Shown here piece by piece: positions 21,059 to 33,984 of a stretch of 64,000 nucleotides of DNA. Each line of letters opens with the position of its first letter. Position 1 is the stretch's first letter. A model generated the notes under the pieces. The model had not been told where the DNA came from, made no database searches, and worked only from the letters and a program-made list of their open reading frames with translations. This DNA comes from Saccharina japonica (Eukaryota; Sar; Phaeophyceae; Laminariales; Laminariaceae). Location: positions 62,001-126,000 of the forward strand of contig MEHQ01004388.1 of NCBI GenBank assembly GCA_008828725.1. The letters run 5' to 3'. The translations under genes and the position numbers were made by a program.

Positions 21059-23137
21059 CCAACAACAACACCAACAACAACACCAACAACACCAACACCA
21101 ACACCACCAACACCAAAACCACCAACACCAACACCAACAAAATAAATGCCATCTCCTGGAGTCACCTCTAGCACGTCGACTTCGAATCTCCTAGACGAGT
21201 GTGGGCACAGCTCCCCCTGCTCGAACGTCAGGCACGCGCTCCTCCCGACGCACGTGCCGTCCAGAGCCTCGGGCAAGAAAAAGCGAAACGCGTCCGTCGA
21301 CCCCCCCATCCCGATGCCGTGGGGCAGGCTAAAGCCCTTCAGGTTCAGGTACTGGAAGTGGCCGTCGCTGCTCGTGTCGCCGTCAAGGACAAGGTCAAGT
21401 TTAACGTCAAGGTCAAGTTCAACGTCAAATTCAAGTTTAACGTCAAGGTCAAGTTTAACGTCAATGTCAACTTTAACGTCAAGGTCAACTTTAACGTCAA
21501 GGTCAAGGTCGGAAGGTAGGGGTATCAGTTAGTTTTTGCCTGCTTTGGAGACCATATTTTCTGACCTTGTAAGGGTGGTGGCTTATATATAGCGCATTAT
21601 GACATGCTCGTCGGGTTGCGGCGCGAGCTGCAGTAACGTTCTTCGAGCAGTAAGTCGTGCTTCGGGTGATCTGCTTGGTAGTGTTGATTGAGCTCCTCGT
21701 GTGAGGACCTCCTAAAATAAGCCGCCAGCCCTACAAGGGCTTTGCTCCAAGGTCAAGTTTAACGTCAAGGCCAAGGTCAACTTTAACGTCAAGGTCAAGG
21801 TCAACTTTAACGTCAAGGTCAAGGTCAACTTTAACATCAAGGCCAAGGTTAGTATTCGTCTCCTGAGGCAATATTTGGCTGTGATAAGCTTTTACTACAC
21901 ATGGCTGTAGAAGATTCGTTCCAAGACTACGTAGCGCACAAGTAAAGCAGCGACTTGGTCGAGGATAAGTGAAGCCAAGGTCTCAAGGTCAGAGTCAAGG
22001 GTCCTTTTTTCGAGGGTCATGGCCAAAACTCAAAGTCAAGGTCCAGTTATCATTCAAGTTTAAGATCAAGGTCAACGTCAAAGGTCAACGTCAAGGTAAA
22101 CGTCACGTTACGGTCAAGATCGGAGTCAAGGTCAAGAGTCGCGGTCTAGGAAAAAAAAATAGCAACGTCAGGGCCTGGATCAGGATCACGACCACAGCCA
22201 GGATCAAGCTGTCGCATGCAATCGATCATCTGTACGATGTACATAGGCGCTAAATGTTTTGGGGCTTTACTCCTGCCCCTCTCGGGGGTCAGGTCAGCTC
22301 AGCTCAGCTCAGCTCAGCTCAGCTCAGCTCAGCTCAGGTCGGGCCAACATGCTCACTCGCCCGGGGTAACAGTAGCTAGATAGACACGACAGTTCTGCTG
22401 TTGCAATGGGAGCGAAAGGGTTCAATTTTGATACACGAAAACAAGCATCTTAAAAACACTGGCAAGTATGTCTTACCAAATCCTCTGGAGGGGTTAAAAA
22501 CAAACAAACAAACAAACAAACAAACAAACAAACAAATCAAAATGAAAATAAAAAAAGCATCGCAAGTGACACCCCCAAAGGTCATCTCGCATCGACATAT
22601 ATACCATGTATACATCATGCCAGGTATCACACCTATATGCTTCTGGGCTCTCTTCCCCCTTCTTTTAGTGTGTATACCAAACATGCGCAAGCCTGCTCAA
22701 AAGTGATAATTACCTGGCTATCTTGGCCGGGATGACCTTGAAGTCCGGGTCGAGGCGCATGAGAAACGACCCCTCGCCTCCGTAGAAGGAGTTGCTTTCC
22801 TTCCAGGCAGAGTCGGCGCAGGCTCCCCACACGGCGCCGGACTCCCTCTCCCGTATCAAGATCACGGTCGGGCCTCCGTATCCCACGAGCTTGAACACTA
22901 TCCTGTCGCGGTAGTTGGGGGGGGGGGTTGGTTTGGTTGTTGTGGTCATTGTGTTCGGTGGTTGCGATGGGTCAGTGGTGTGGTGTACATTGTGTGTTGG
23001 GTGTTTGGTGGTGGTGTGGTGGTGGTTGTTGTGTTGTTTTTCCCAATCCACCTGCTTCACAAAAGGAAGCCATAACAATTACAACTACGAGCGACCGCCA
23101 AAATTCTACAGTAGTTTACACGGTGCCCAAAAAAGGG

Positions 23138-23173
<36 letters not shown>

Positions 23174-26100
23174 TTCGAGACTACCTTAAGCGACCGACCG
23201 ACTGGCCGACCGACGGACCGACCCAACGCACACAAGCTGACGACGGTTACATATATCCTGCAGCGCGAGTTCCTAGAAAAGCCCGATTGTGCCATGTACA
23301 CGTATTACCAACACGGGAAGGCGGGGCATCGTAATACTACTGTAGTATGTAATCAGAACCCACGATGAACTATAAAAACACGTATCCGCTCTCCTAAGGT
23401 TCACTACAGTACGTACCTCGTACATACCAGGTGACAAAAAGGACAAATGCTGCCATAAATCAAGCTACAGTACGTGAAGTACATATATAGATAGGCCTAT
23501 ACCCACTCTGGAGGGCGGAAATGTAAGGACCGTTTGGTCCCCATATTCCATGTCTAAACGGTCCTTATGTTTCAGCCCAGAGCGGTATATTTTAAATACC
23601 ACCTATGATATCTACACGACACGAAGTACAGCAGTATATAGATATAGCCCTTTTTAAGGGTTCCTACAGCAGTACGTACTGTAGTATCAATTATTCGTAG
23701 TGCGTTCGGGACTGGAGGTCCCTTGCATAGCAACCAAAGTCCCTTATCTGGAGTTGGTACTGGCCCCTTACAGCAGTGACTAGTCAGTATAGTGGGCAAA
23801 AACAAGGGAGGGCAGAAATGTGAGGTCCCTTATATAGCAACCAAGGTCCCTTATCTGGAGTCGGTACCGGCCCCTTACACAGTCCAGTATATAGTGGGCA
23901 AAAAAACGGGTGGGCAGAGTTGGTACCGGCCCCCTTACACACTCCAGTATTTAGTGGGCAAAAAAAACGGTGGGCAGATATGCCGCCTTCCCTTATCGTG
24001 GGGTCCCTTAAAAAGGGTCCACTACCTACCGTAGACGACGACACACCCTGGGATGGATGAATTTCAGACACGATTTCCTCAAAAGCGTGCCTTGGAGGAC
24101 GCATGCTACGATGGAGCTGCATGCATTTTTTTTTTTTTTTTTTTTTAAATGATATTAAGTCACCGAAAAAATGATTTTAGAGGAGGAAAACTTCGAGTGC
24201 TATACTTCGTATATATTATACCCGAGGAACGATATCATGATCTCAAGTAGATGATCTGAATACGTATTTTGCGTGCAAGATTGCATGCAATACACAAAAA
24301 GAATGAAAGTCCGACGATGTTTGGGTCAAGGAGCCTTTAACCTTTAATAGATCGTTCAGAAAACGTGTCAACCCCCCCAAAATAAATGATAAGACCTCTC
24401 TCTAACCTAGCACGCGTCCGAGCTCGTTCCGTAGGTCGGAGGGGGGGGGGGGGGGGTGTTATCTTAATCACCCTGTGTGATACGCGTCTTCCCTTAAAAA
24501 AAGGTCTACTACCTACCCTTAGCTGAACTATTCTTGCCTGTTGAAAGACATGCCATCCTCCTCGCTGTTGTAGATCCTCATCCAGGGTCCCTGCAGGGCC
24601 TTGGTGGAGAGAGCCAGCCCGAACAGCTCCGCCGGGTAGGTTTCCAGCAGGAAGGAAGGCTGTTGCGGCCGGGGGGGCGAGAACACGGCCAGCGACCGCG
24701 GCAGGCTCTCCGCCGAGCAGGGCAGAGCTGGGTGTATGTGTAATGGATGTACCCAACCGAGAAACATATAGGCATAACATACAAGCAAGGGAGGGAGGGG
24801 GGAGGAGGAGGGGAGGGGGGGGGCAGGAAGTGGGTCAGGATGAAATGGTTCAGATAACGTAGCGCGGACGCAAAACCTGCAGGGACAAACAACTCCTTAC
24901 ACATTCCGTTCTCATTGAGCAGCTGAGATGACAGATAAGTGGGGCACAGCAGCCTGTGAGAGTTAGGCAGAAGCGCGCGGGGGGGGCGGGTGCCTAGGGG
25001 GGTTGTACTCGATATTTATGCATGGCCGTAGTCGTATGACCATAGACCCTCGCATCCCTACAATGCCGGGATGGAGCATGTCGGGCTTTCACCGACCAGA
25101 CCGACATTGCTAGTAGCACCAAGTGCGAAGCGCCGTGAGATGTTCGGCGAGTCGCATGAAGGGTGAGCTGCATCATCATGATTTAATAACCGCGTGTGAG
25201 GCGGACTTGCATACAGATGACAGCTTCAATGAGTTAATTTAATTCCCGGTGTGGTCACTTCCAGAGGCAGCAATGGGAGTACTATGCAACTGCCTCGTGG
25301 GTGCCTTACCATAAACACTACGTGATACGATAATTCCCCTCGTGCGGAGTAAAGGTTCCCCACCTCGAGCAATGATATTGATCTAACCCGACCGACAGCT
25401 GTGATCGACAGCCAAAAAACAAACAAAAACGTTATCCTGGTGGTCTAGCCCATGTTGTGAGCGGCGTGTTTTACAGTGCCGCTGCTAACCGCTGCCAACC
25501 CAACATATATAATATAGGCGGGGTCTACCCCGGGGGGGGGTGTACTTCATGTTCATGCATGGCCGTAGTCGTATGACCATAGACCCTCGCGTCCCTACAA
25601 TGCCGGGACGGAGCATGTCGGGTTTTCACCGACCAGGCAGACATTGCTAGCACCAAGCACGAAGCGCCGTGGGGTGTTGGGCGAGTCGCATGAAGGGTGA
25701 GCTGCATCCTACTAAGAACCGCTTGTCAGGCGGACTTGCATATGGATGACAGCTTCAATGAGTTAATTCAATGTCTGGTGTGGCTACTTCCTGAGACAGC
25801 AATGGGAGCACTATTTATCTGCCTCATGAATGCCTTACCATATAGACACTACGTGATACGATCATTCCCCTTGTGCGGAGTTGAGGTTCTCGACCCCGCA
25901 CAAATGATCTACTCGACCGCCAGCCTTGGGTAACCGTCAAAACAAAAAAAACAAGGAAAAAAAAACGGTACCCTGGTTGTCTAGCTCACGCAGTGAGAGG
26001 CGTGATTTACAGCGTCGTCGCCAGGCGACGCCAACCCAACCCATATATATATAATATATGAGGGGGGGGGTCTACCCCGGGGGGGGTGGAAATATACAAG

Positions 26101-27262
26101 CAACCGCCCCACACACACACCTCTAGCCCCCCCCCCCCCCCGCCNNNNNNNNNNNNNNNNNNNNNNGGGGGGGGGGTATTGTTCAATTAAAAAATATATA
26201 CAGCAAGCAGTATAAAACAAGTGATTTATCCAAATGTTTTTACAGCAGTACTCAAATATTTTTTTCACGCGGGGCAATTTGCTTTCTCCTCGTTGAACTA
26301 CCGAGTATCAACACGCTGACCCTTCCAACTCCACTCTGGTCAACTCGCTTCATGTTGCGTAAGGCGCGTGCATGCAGACGACGGCCTCGAAGTTATCATT
26401 CGTATCCCCGCTAGATGTTGACCTCGTCGTTGTGTGATGTGCATCTAAACCTGGAAACAATCGCTGTGTTCTGAAATCGGAAAGAATAAAACAGCAGTAG
26501 CACGTAGTAATGCAGGAGGTACTGCTGACTGCTGTACGTAAATATTTTACCAGCAGCACGCGAAAGCATGTAAGAAACCAAATCGAGAGTTCTTACGTAC
26601 ACGTTGTTTACTTTAGTTTCCTTCTTCGTATGAACGCTTTGTCCGCACTCCTCGGTTGTAGGTGAAGATGCAGCAGCCTAGTTGCTTCTGTCGTTTTTTC
26701 TGATGTTGTTGGTGGTGCTGCTGCTGCTGTGCATTATGTGGATGGTCTGTTGCGGTCGAGGTAACCCGTTTTTCTTGCGTCGCCCTTACTCTGACCACTC
26801 CGTAGGAAAGCCTTGTATATATAAATATATCGCAATCTATCGCCTTTGCTTGGCGCAGCCCAATAAAAAAAATAAGACGCGCGAAGCGCACCGATTGCTG
26901 CGCTTGTATATAGATATATATATATAATGATCTCACCTTTGACTCCCTCAGCCTTAGCGTCGCCGTACAAGAAGCACCTGGTGTGCATGAACGTGCTGAG
27001 GCAATGGTGCAGCAGGGGCCCCCTCTCCGACACCCACAGCTTCAGACCCTGGCTAGAAACCCTCACTACCCCCCCTCCCCCGCCCCCCCCACGACGCTCC
27101 TCGCCAACTTTTCACCGTGAAATTTCCCACTAAGACCACCACCACCACCACCACCACTAGCTCTGGTGTCATCGCCTTCTTCATGCGGGGGAGTTCGCCA
27201 CGCATCAACGCTGCACAGATAAGCCACCTCGAACAGCCGCCCAAGCTTTCGATCGATAAAGA

Positions 27263-27304
<42 letters not shown>

Positions 27305-30300
27305 AAAAGGGGGGGGGGGGAAAAAGGGAACGGGGGGGGGGGGGGGGGGGGTTACTCATGTCGTGCACGGCCGTAGTCGTATGACCATAGACCCTCGCAT
27401 CCCTACAGTGCCGGGACGGAGCATGTTGGGTTTCCACCACCGGGGGGAGCATGTCATTTGTTGCTTGCCTTAGTCATTTGACCATTGACCACGCATCCCT
27501 TATATAGACACGGAGCACGGGGTAACGTGTCTTGGTGCTAAGCTTTAGTGTCGTACCTAGATATTTTTCGGGAGCCACACTGAAAGCACGCCATAAAGAA
27601 AGCAATACCGAACAACAAGAGCAACAACAAGAGCAACAACAACAACAACAACAACAAGACCAACAACAAGACCAACAATAACAACAACAAGACCAACAAC
27701 AACGACAACAACAAAAAGTCGCTACGAGTACACCCAGCAAGACCCTCATACAAAATATCATAGAATACCTCGCTACGTACCGTCCCGCCTTCTGCTATCA
27801 TACCTACGACAATAACCACCATCGCCACCACCGGTGCTTTTTCACAGGTCAAACGACCGATTCCTATTTGATTCCGAATCCAACTCCGAAATCCGGCTCC
27901 GACTTCGAACTCCGAATCTGACTCCGAATCCAAATCAAAACCCAACGAATGTAAATCCGATTCCGAACCCGAATCCGACTCTGAATCCGAACCCGACTCC
28001 GAATCCGGCTCCGATTCCAACTCCGAATCAAAATCCGAATCCACTTCCGAATCCAAACCCGATTTTGAATCGGACTCCCAATCCTAATGCGAATTCAAGC
28101 CTGAATCCAACCCTGGACCCGATTTCGCAAAGCGCCTGCCGACTCGACTCTGGATCCAGCACCAACCTAGTCTGAAGTCTGAATCCGACACGCATCCTAA
28201 TCCGAAATCCGGCACCAATCCTAATCCAAAATCCAGCATCCATCCGAATTCGAATTCGGCACCCCATTTTAAATCGGAACCCGGCATCCATCCGAACCCT
28301 GATATGTGTTAGATCCGAATATCAGGTAAGGTTTCACACGGCCTACACACCCCACTCTGTCCAGGTATATATATAGTCATCACTGTTTAGTTTCCAGTTC
28401 AACTCGTAGGAGGTTTCCCCCCAGGGGTGTCGTCCCTTCTCACTCCCCCCCCCCCGGTGGAAGCAGAACAAGAAGGAAAGGAAACACTAAGACAACAAAA
28501 AAGAACGCACGAAACGTTAATGTTTCGCGGCGGGACACGTCACACTATTTATCTGCCGTCATCCTTTTTTTTGTGTTCACCTGCGTCTCGTCCATATCGG
28601 CCCCTCCGGCGTCGTTGCAGATGTCGAAGAGGGCCTGGACCATTCCCGCTCGGCTGCTCCGGCAAGAAGATGCCACTGTTTATTTTTCGTTTTCGTGGGG
28701 TTTTATAGTTTTTTTTCAGGGAGGAGGGGGTGGGGGGGGGGGGTGGGGGGGGGGGGGGGGGGGTGTACGTCATGTTGTCACGGCCGTAGTCATGATGGAC
28801 CATATGACCCTCGCATTCCCTACAATGCCGGACGGAGCGCATTGGGTTTTTACCAAACACAGCAGACATTGGCTTGGCACGCCAAAAATGCGCGAAACGC
28901 CGTGAAGGTATTGGGCGAAGTCGCATGGAGGTGAGCTGGCATCCTGCTAAGGAACCGCCTCTGAGGCGGACTTGCATATGACGACAGCTTCAATGAGTTA
29001 AATTTAATTTCTGGTGTGAGCCACTTCCGAGACAGCAGATGGTTTTTTACTATGTAACTGCCTCGCGGACGCCTTACCTATATTAAACACTACGTGATAC
29101 GACCATTCCCCCTTGTGGCGGAATTAAAGGTTCTCCACCCTTCCCACAATGATCTACATCGACTCAGCTTTGGTGACCGCAAAAAAAATAACAAAAAAAA
29201 AACGGCACCCTGGTTGTCTAGCTCACGCAGCGAGTGGCGTGATTTTACAGGCGCGTCGTTGCAAACGACGCCAACCCAACTATAAATATATCATATATTT
29301 ACAGGGGGGGTCGTTTTATTGTTTACACCATTTAAGTGTTTTGGTTTTGGCAAAGAAGACGGACGGAACGCGGGGGGGGGAGGGGGGAGGGGGGTACTTC
29401 ATGTTCATGCCATGGCCGTTAGTCGTAAATGCCCATATGACCCTCGCATCCCTACAATGCCGGGGGGGGGGGCATACTTGTTTGTTGTTTGCCTTAAGAC
29501 ATTTGACCGTTGACCACGCATCCCTGTCGAGACGGAGCGGGGGCGGCATGACCTCCGTGAGCGATTGCAAGGAAGAAAACGGTGTAAACGGCGTCGTATT
29601 ACACGCAGTGCTCGAAGTGCCTCCGCGACTAAGAATTGGGTTGAGGGCGGGGAGGGCGCGAGATGGCGGGGGGAGGGGGAAGTGGCAAAGTAGGTACGCC
29701 TTCACTGTCGTGCTGTTCGTCGCAACAAAATGAGAGAGAGATATCGATCTCGTCGTCATCGCAGTTGCGATATCTCCCCCCCCTCCCCTCCCCCCCTCTC
29801 GATCCATCCCGACCGCGCCCGAAACAAGAGTAGCAAAAACAATATGTCATGACGTGATGACGGCGAAAAGAGCCTCGTATATAGCCTCCTGCTCGCGGCT
29901 TTTTACAAAGCAGCATGTATGTGGGCGCTGTTGTTTCGCGGGCTAAAACAGCGTTCCACTACATCATCGGTGTACGTATAATATGTACAGTAGGTGTAAT
30001 AGCTTTTCATCTATCTGATTCCGTCGTACTGCCTGAGGTTTATTTTTTTCACGAGGAAAACAACCAATGTCGCTTTACCGGGCTAGTGTTTTTTTTTTTC
30101 AGAGGAGACCGAGGATATCGGACAAACAGGCAGCGCAACAACAAAAAAAAAGTGCCACTCTGTCGTGAAATACTGGTAAGAGTAAGTTTGAGCGTTGGGG
30201 AGAATATCGAAACGCACATTATATTGCCAAACAGAGTGGTACTAGGCGTTATACGTATGTATGTAGACTATATGTGTATTGACGGTGGGAAACAAAAACG

Positions 30301-30634
30301 AAAACGAGCGAAAGGCAAAGAAAGTGAAAAACGAAACAAATCGCTAATGACAATGATACGATACATACATACAATGAACTAAAACGAACTGAAACCTCAA
30401 AAAGCGTAGTCATAACAAAAGCAATGTTAATGACACAAAATCAAGGAAACGAATCAAGAACACACGCCACATAAAAGATGAAAACACGAAAGCACAGAAA
30501 CACTAAAAACACTAAAAACACTAAAAACATCAAAAACACAGCAAAAACACAGCAAATAAACACAAGAAAAAACACACACACAACAAACACCAAACGAAAA
30601 CACAAAAAACACAAAAAAAAAAAAACACACACAC

Positions 30635-30668
<34 letters not shown>

Positions 30669-31390
30669 AAACTCGCGCCGCCCCCACCCACCTCCTTCAC
30701 GGAAGCCTTCTAGCGTCAACACATCCCCCTTCGATCCCACCGAGGCCTGCTTTTGGCACTCCAGAAAGAAAAACAGCAGGCGCTCGGGGAACCAATCAGC
30801 TCCTGCCAGCGCAAAGTGCCGCTTGAATTTAGCCGGGTCCACATGCTTTCCGCCCCCACCGCACAAACTCCTGCAGGGTTATAAAGGGGTTAACGGGTGG
30901 GGGGGGGGGGGGCAGCGGTGACGCGCACAAAACGGCTTAATAGATTACAAGCAGGGGGGGGGCAGCGGTGACGCGCACAAAACGGTTTAATAGATTACAA
31001 GCAGCAGCAACAGCAACAGCAGCAAGTCATGATGAGCTGCTGAGTCTCGATGTCGTGCTGCTCGAATAATCGGTTTTGTGCGGCAACCGTGATAACAACG
31101 GGCACTGGGGCCGAGCTGACCACTCCGTGCTAACTTTTTCAGCTGCCCCTGGGACCCAGGGGGTAGCCCCGCCAAGAAGGCGAAGACTCGCGAACGTTGT
31201 TGACCAGGACATGCCCTGTACCGCGTTTGGGTGTTGGCGGGGGAAATATAGGTCTGGCAGCGGCGGCAACAGCAGCAACAGCAGCAGCAGCAGCAACAGA
31301 AGCAGCAACAGCAACAGCAGCAGCAGCAGCAAACAACAGCAGAGGCAGCAGCGGCAGCAGAAGCAGCAGCAGTAACAGCAACAACAGCAA

Positions 31391-31426
<36 letters not shown>

Positions 31427-33943
31427 AAGCAGCACGCAGCAGCAGCGGCAGAAGCAGCAGCAACAGCAGCAACAGCAGCAACAGCAGCAGCAGCAGCAGC
31501 AACGACAGCAACGACAGCACACAACTCTTTGCTGGGTGTGCGGTGTGTAGAGCGACGGGAAAGGCAATGCGCACTCGCGCCCGCACGTGCAGTTGCTGGT
31601 GGTTTTGAATCTTGGTGACCGAGTGACGATATACGTACACAGCAGTGGCAGTACAGAGGTAGACAATCACGCCCTCGCGACATGGTTTGATATCATTTCC
31701 CTCTAGTAAAACAGCAGTGGGTAGGCACCCCGTGGCAATCTTAAGCCAAAACAGGCGGTCTTGACTACACAACGCTCTTATTGGTAGTGGAAAATAGGTA
31801 GAGTTTTAGTGTGTGTGGGACACGCCGATTTGACCTATCTTTAATCCCGATTACTCTTACCTTGGGCTATTTTGGCAAAAAAATATATTATATAGTCCAC
31901 ACTACCAGTAGCTCGCAAAGTCGTTCGTTTTAGTGAGTGTTGATATAATACGTGTAGCTGTTGGCAAGCTATGACGGCTGAAGGATGGAGTTGGTGGTCA
32001 ACGCCTCATGGGGTTGGTGGCTTATAGTTGGTGGACGATGGCTCATGGTTGATGGGCGATAGCCGATGGTACAAAATGGTTGATGGCTGATGGGTGGACG
32101 ATGATGGGGTGATTGTTAGACGGTGGTGGAGGGGCTAGTGGACACACATTGATAGTGAATCTTCACGGGGGGTTTGTGCTTGGCGCCTGAAGCCGACCCT
32201 CCGACCCTAACCCCAACCCTACAACCCGAACCCTACACGAGCAGTGTGGCCAGTGCTTGGATGCTGTGCTTGGTAAGACTCTAGGTTGACTCGGCCGGCT
32301 TGGATGATGCTGTGCTTGGAAATACTCTATACAGGTTGACTCGGGATGCTGCTGTGGCTGGGGAAGACTCCAAGTTGATTGAGCCGCGTAAACCGTACCC
32401 TGAGCCAACCAGAGTGTCTAAATAGCTACCTTAGAAAGATTCACCATCAAGGTTCGTCAAGTACTGCGATGATGAGTGATTGACGATGGTTGGTGGCCGA
32501 TGGTTACGCACTCCAAGTTGATTGAGCCGCGTAAACTATACCCTGAGCCAACCAGAGTGCCTGAATAGCTACCTTAGGAAGATTCACTATCAAGCTTCGT
32601 CCACTACTGCGATGATGAGTGATGGACGATGGGTGGTGGTTGATCGTTACGCGACGATGGGTGATGGCTAACAGTAATGGTTGGCGGTTGAAGGATTATT
32701 ATGGATCATGGTTGGTGGCTAATGGTGTGGTCGATAATCGTGATGGTCGATGGTTAGACGATGACGATGATGGTTGATGGATAGCGGTTACGGTTGACGG
32801 GTAATGGTTGGTGGTGGCTGAGGGATGGTGGTCTATGGTTGATGATTGAAGTTGCATGTATGGTGAATGATGGATGATGGATGATGGATGATGGTGTGGG
32901 GATGATGGACGATGACTACGGTAGTCATTTGTATCATTATAATGTTTATATTCGCCCTTCTTTTCTCTCTTCCTCTTTTATCAATAGTCGGAACTCAGAT
33001 CTGGGGTCGCGACGTAGGTTCTTCTCCCTCCTCCCCCACTACGGTACGTGCCTTGCATTTTTTATCGCGAGAAGATTTTAGCACTTTCTTCCCTCGTGGC
33101 CTCGCGTCGAATTCCGCCTACCCACGCTTCGAAGGCGCTCTCAAGCAATTGGGTCCGTCTTATTTTTGCAAATAAAGTCAAAATGTCACCACGGCGGGAT
33201 TCGAACTCGGGTACCAACGCTAGTAGCATTTGAATCTGACTACTGTTAATAGACTGATACCGGGGCGACCGTGTGTATACGTACGCTTTAACCCGATCAA
33301 TAATCCCGCGGATTTTTTACTGCTGTAGATCTACGACAGGGTACATACAATATATGAACGAAAAAGAGTGCAAAAACAAACGATGTTGAGAACCTCCATC
33401 AGTCATAAATATGTTAACATGTGACTATAAATAATAAGGCGTTTGCCTCAAAAGGCAAAAAAAACTAAAACATAAAAGTGCCTGTTTATCGGGTTAACAA
33501 CCCGTTTAGGACTGCACTCCCGATGTGGGGATAATTTACTTGGAATTAGAGTCAGATTTTGATACATGTAAAGCAGTTAGTAGTGCAGCTCTGAACGGTT
33601 TTAAACCACGCGTCAGGGATGCCGCAGCTGCTCCTACTATTTTTTTTTGTTGTTGGCCATCCCATTTATTATCTTCGCCCTTCCTTTCTCTCTCCTTCCT
33701 AGTCGTAACTTGGATCCGGGGTCACAAAGTAGGCTCTTCTCCCTCCTACTTCGTATACCAGGGGAGCAATGGAAATAGGACTACATATTGTTATTAATAG
33801 TAAAAATTGATAAATATCTCCAAGTAGCTTTTTGTATGTACGGTAGGTCCTATTTACTATAGGCCCCCCGTAATATATATGTTAGCAGGTATACCGGTAT
33901 GTACCGATTGAACCATCGTCATGGTAGACAGCAGCAGTATGAT

Positions 33944-33984
<41 letters not shown>

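Larger units (their letters stand above)
22903..24537 (-). other. Probable GC-AG intron of the MEAK7-like gene
   Basis: Exon 5 ends ...TTCAACAG and the intron begins GCAAGA, the consensus of GC-type donors. It ends ACCGCGACAG. Joining gives GMSFNRIVFKLVGYGG in the correct phase, matching the family. No GT donor in the next 40 bases gives an open frame, because a TAG follows eight bases after the junction. Confidence 0.75.

Noticed and set aside
24790-24880. Possible minus-strand exon with FASALRYLNHFILTHF
   Set aside because: It has an acceptor-like cag but no donor in a phase that fits exon 5, and the remaining intron would be under 50 bases. Direct joining of exons 4 and 5 already agrees in phase.
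27538-28056. Minus-strand Ser-Asp/Ser-Glu dipeptide frame
   Set aside because: Direct product of the TCCGAA hexamer repeat; no phase-compatible splice sites link it to the MEAK7-like gene.
31027-31772. Long Cys-, Leu- and Ala-rich minus-strand frames
   Set aside because: They are the three readings of a CAG/CAA triplet array inside an intron.
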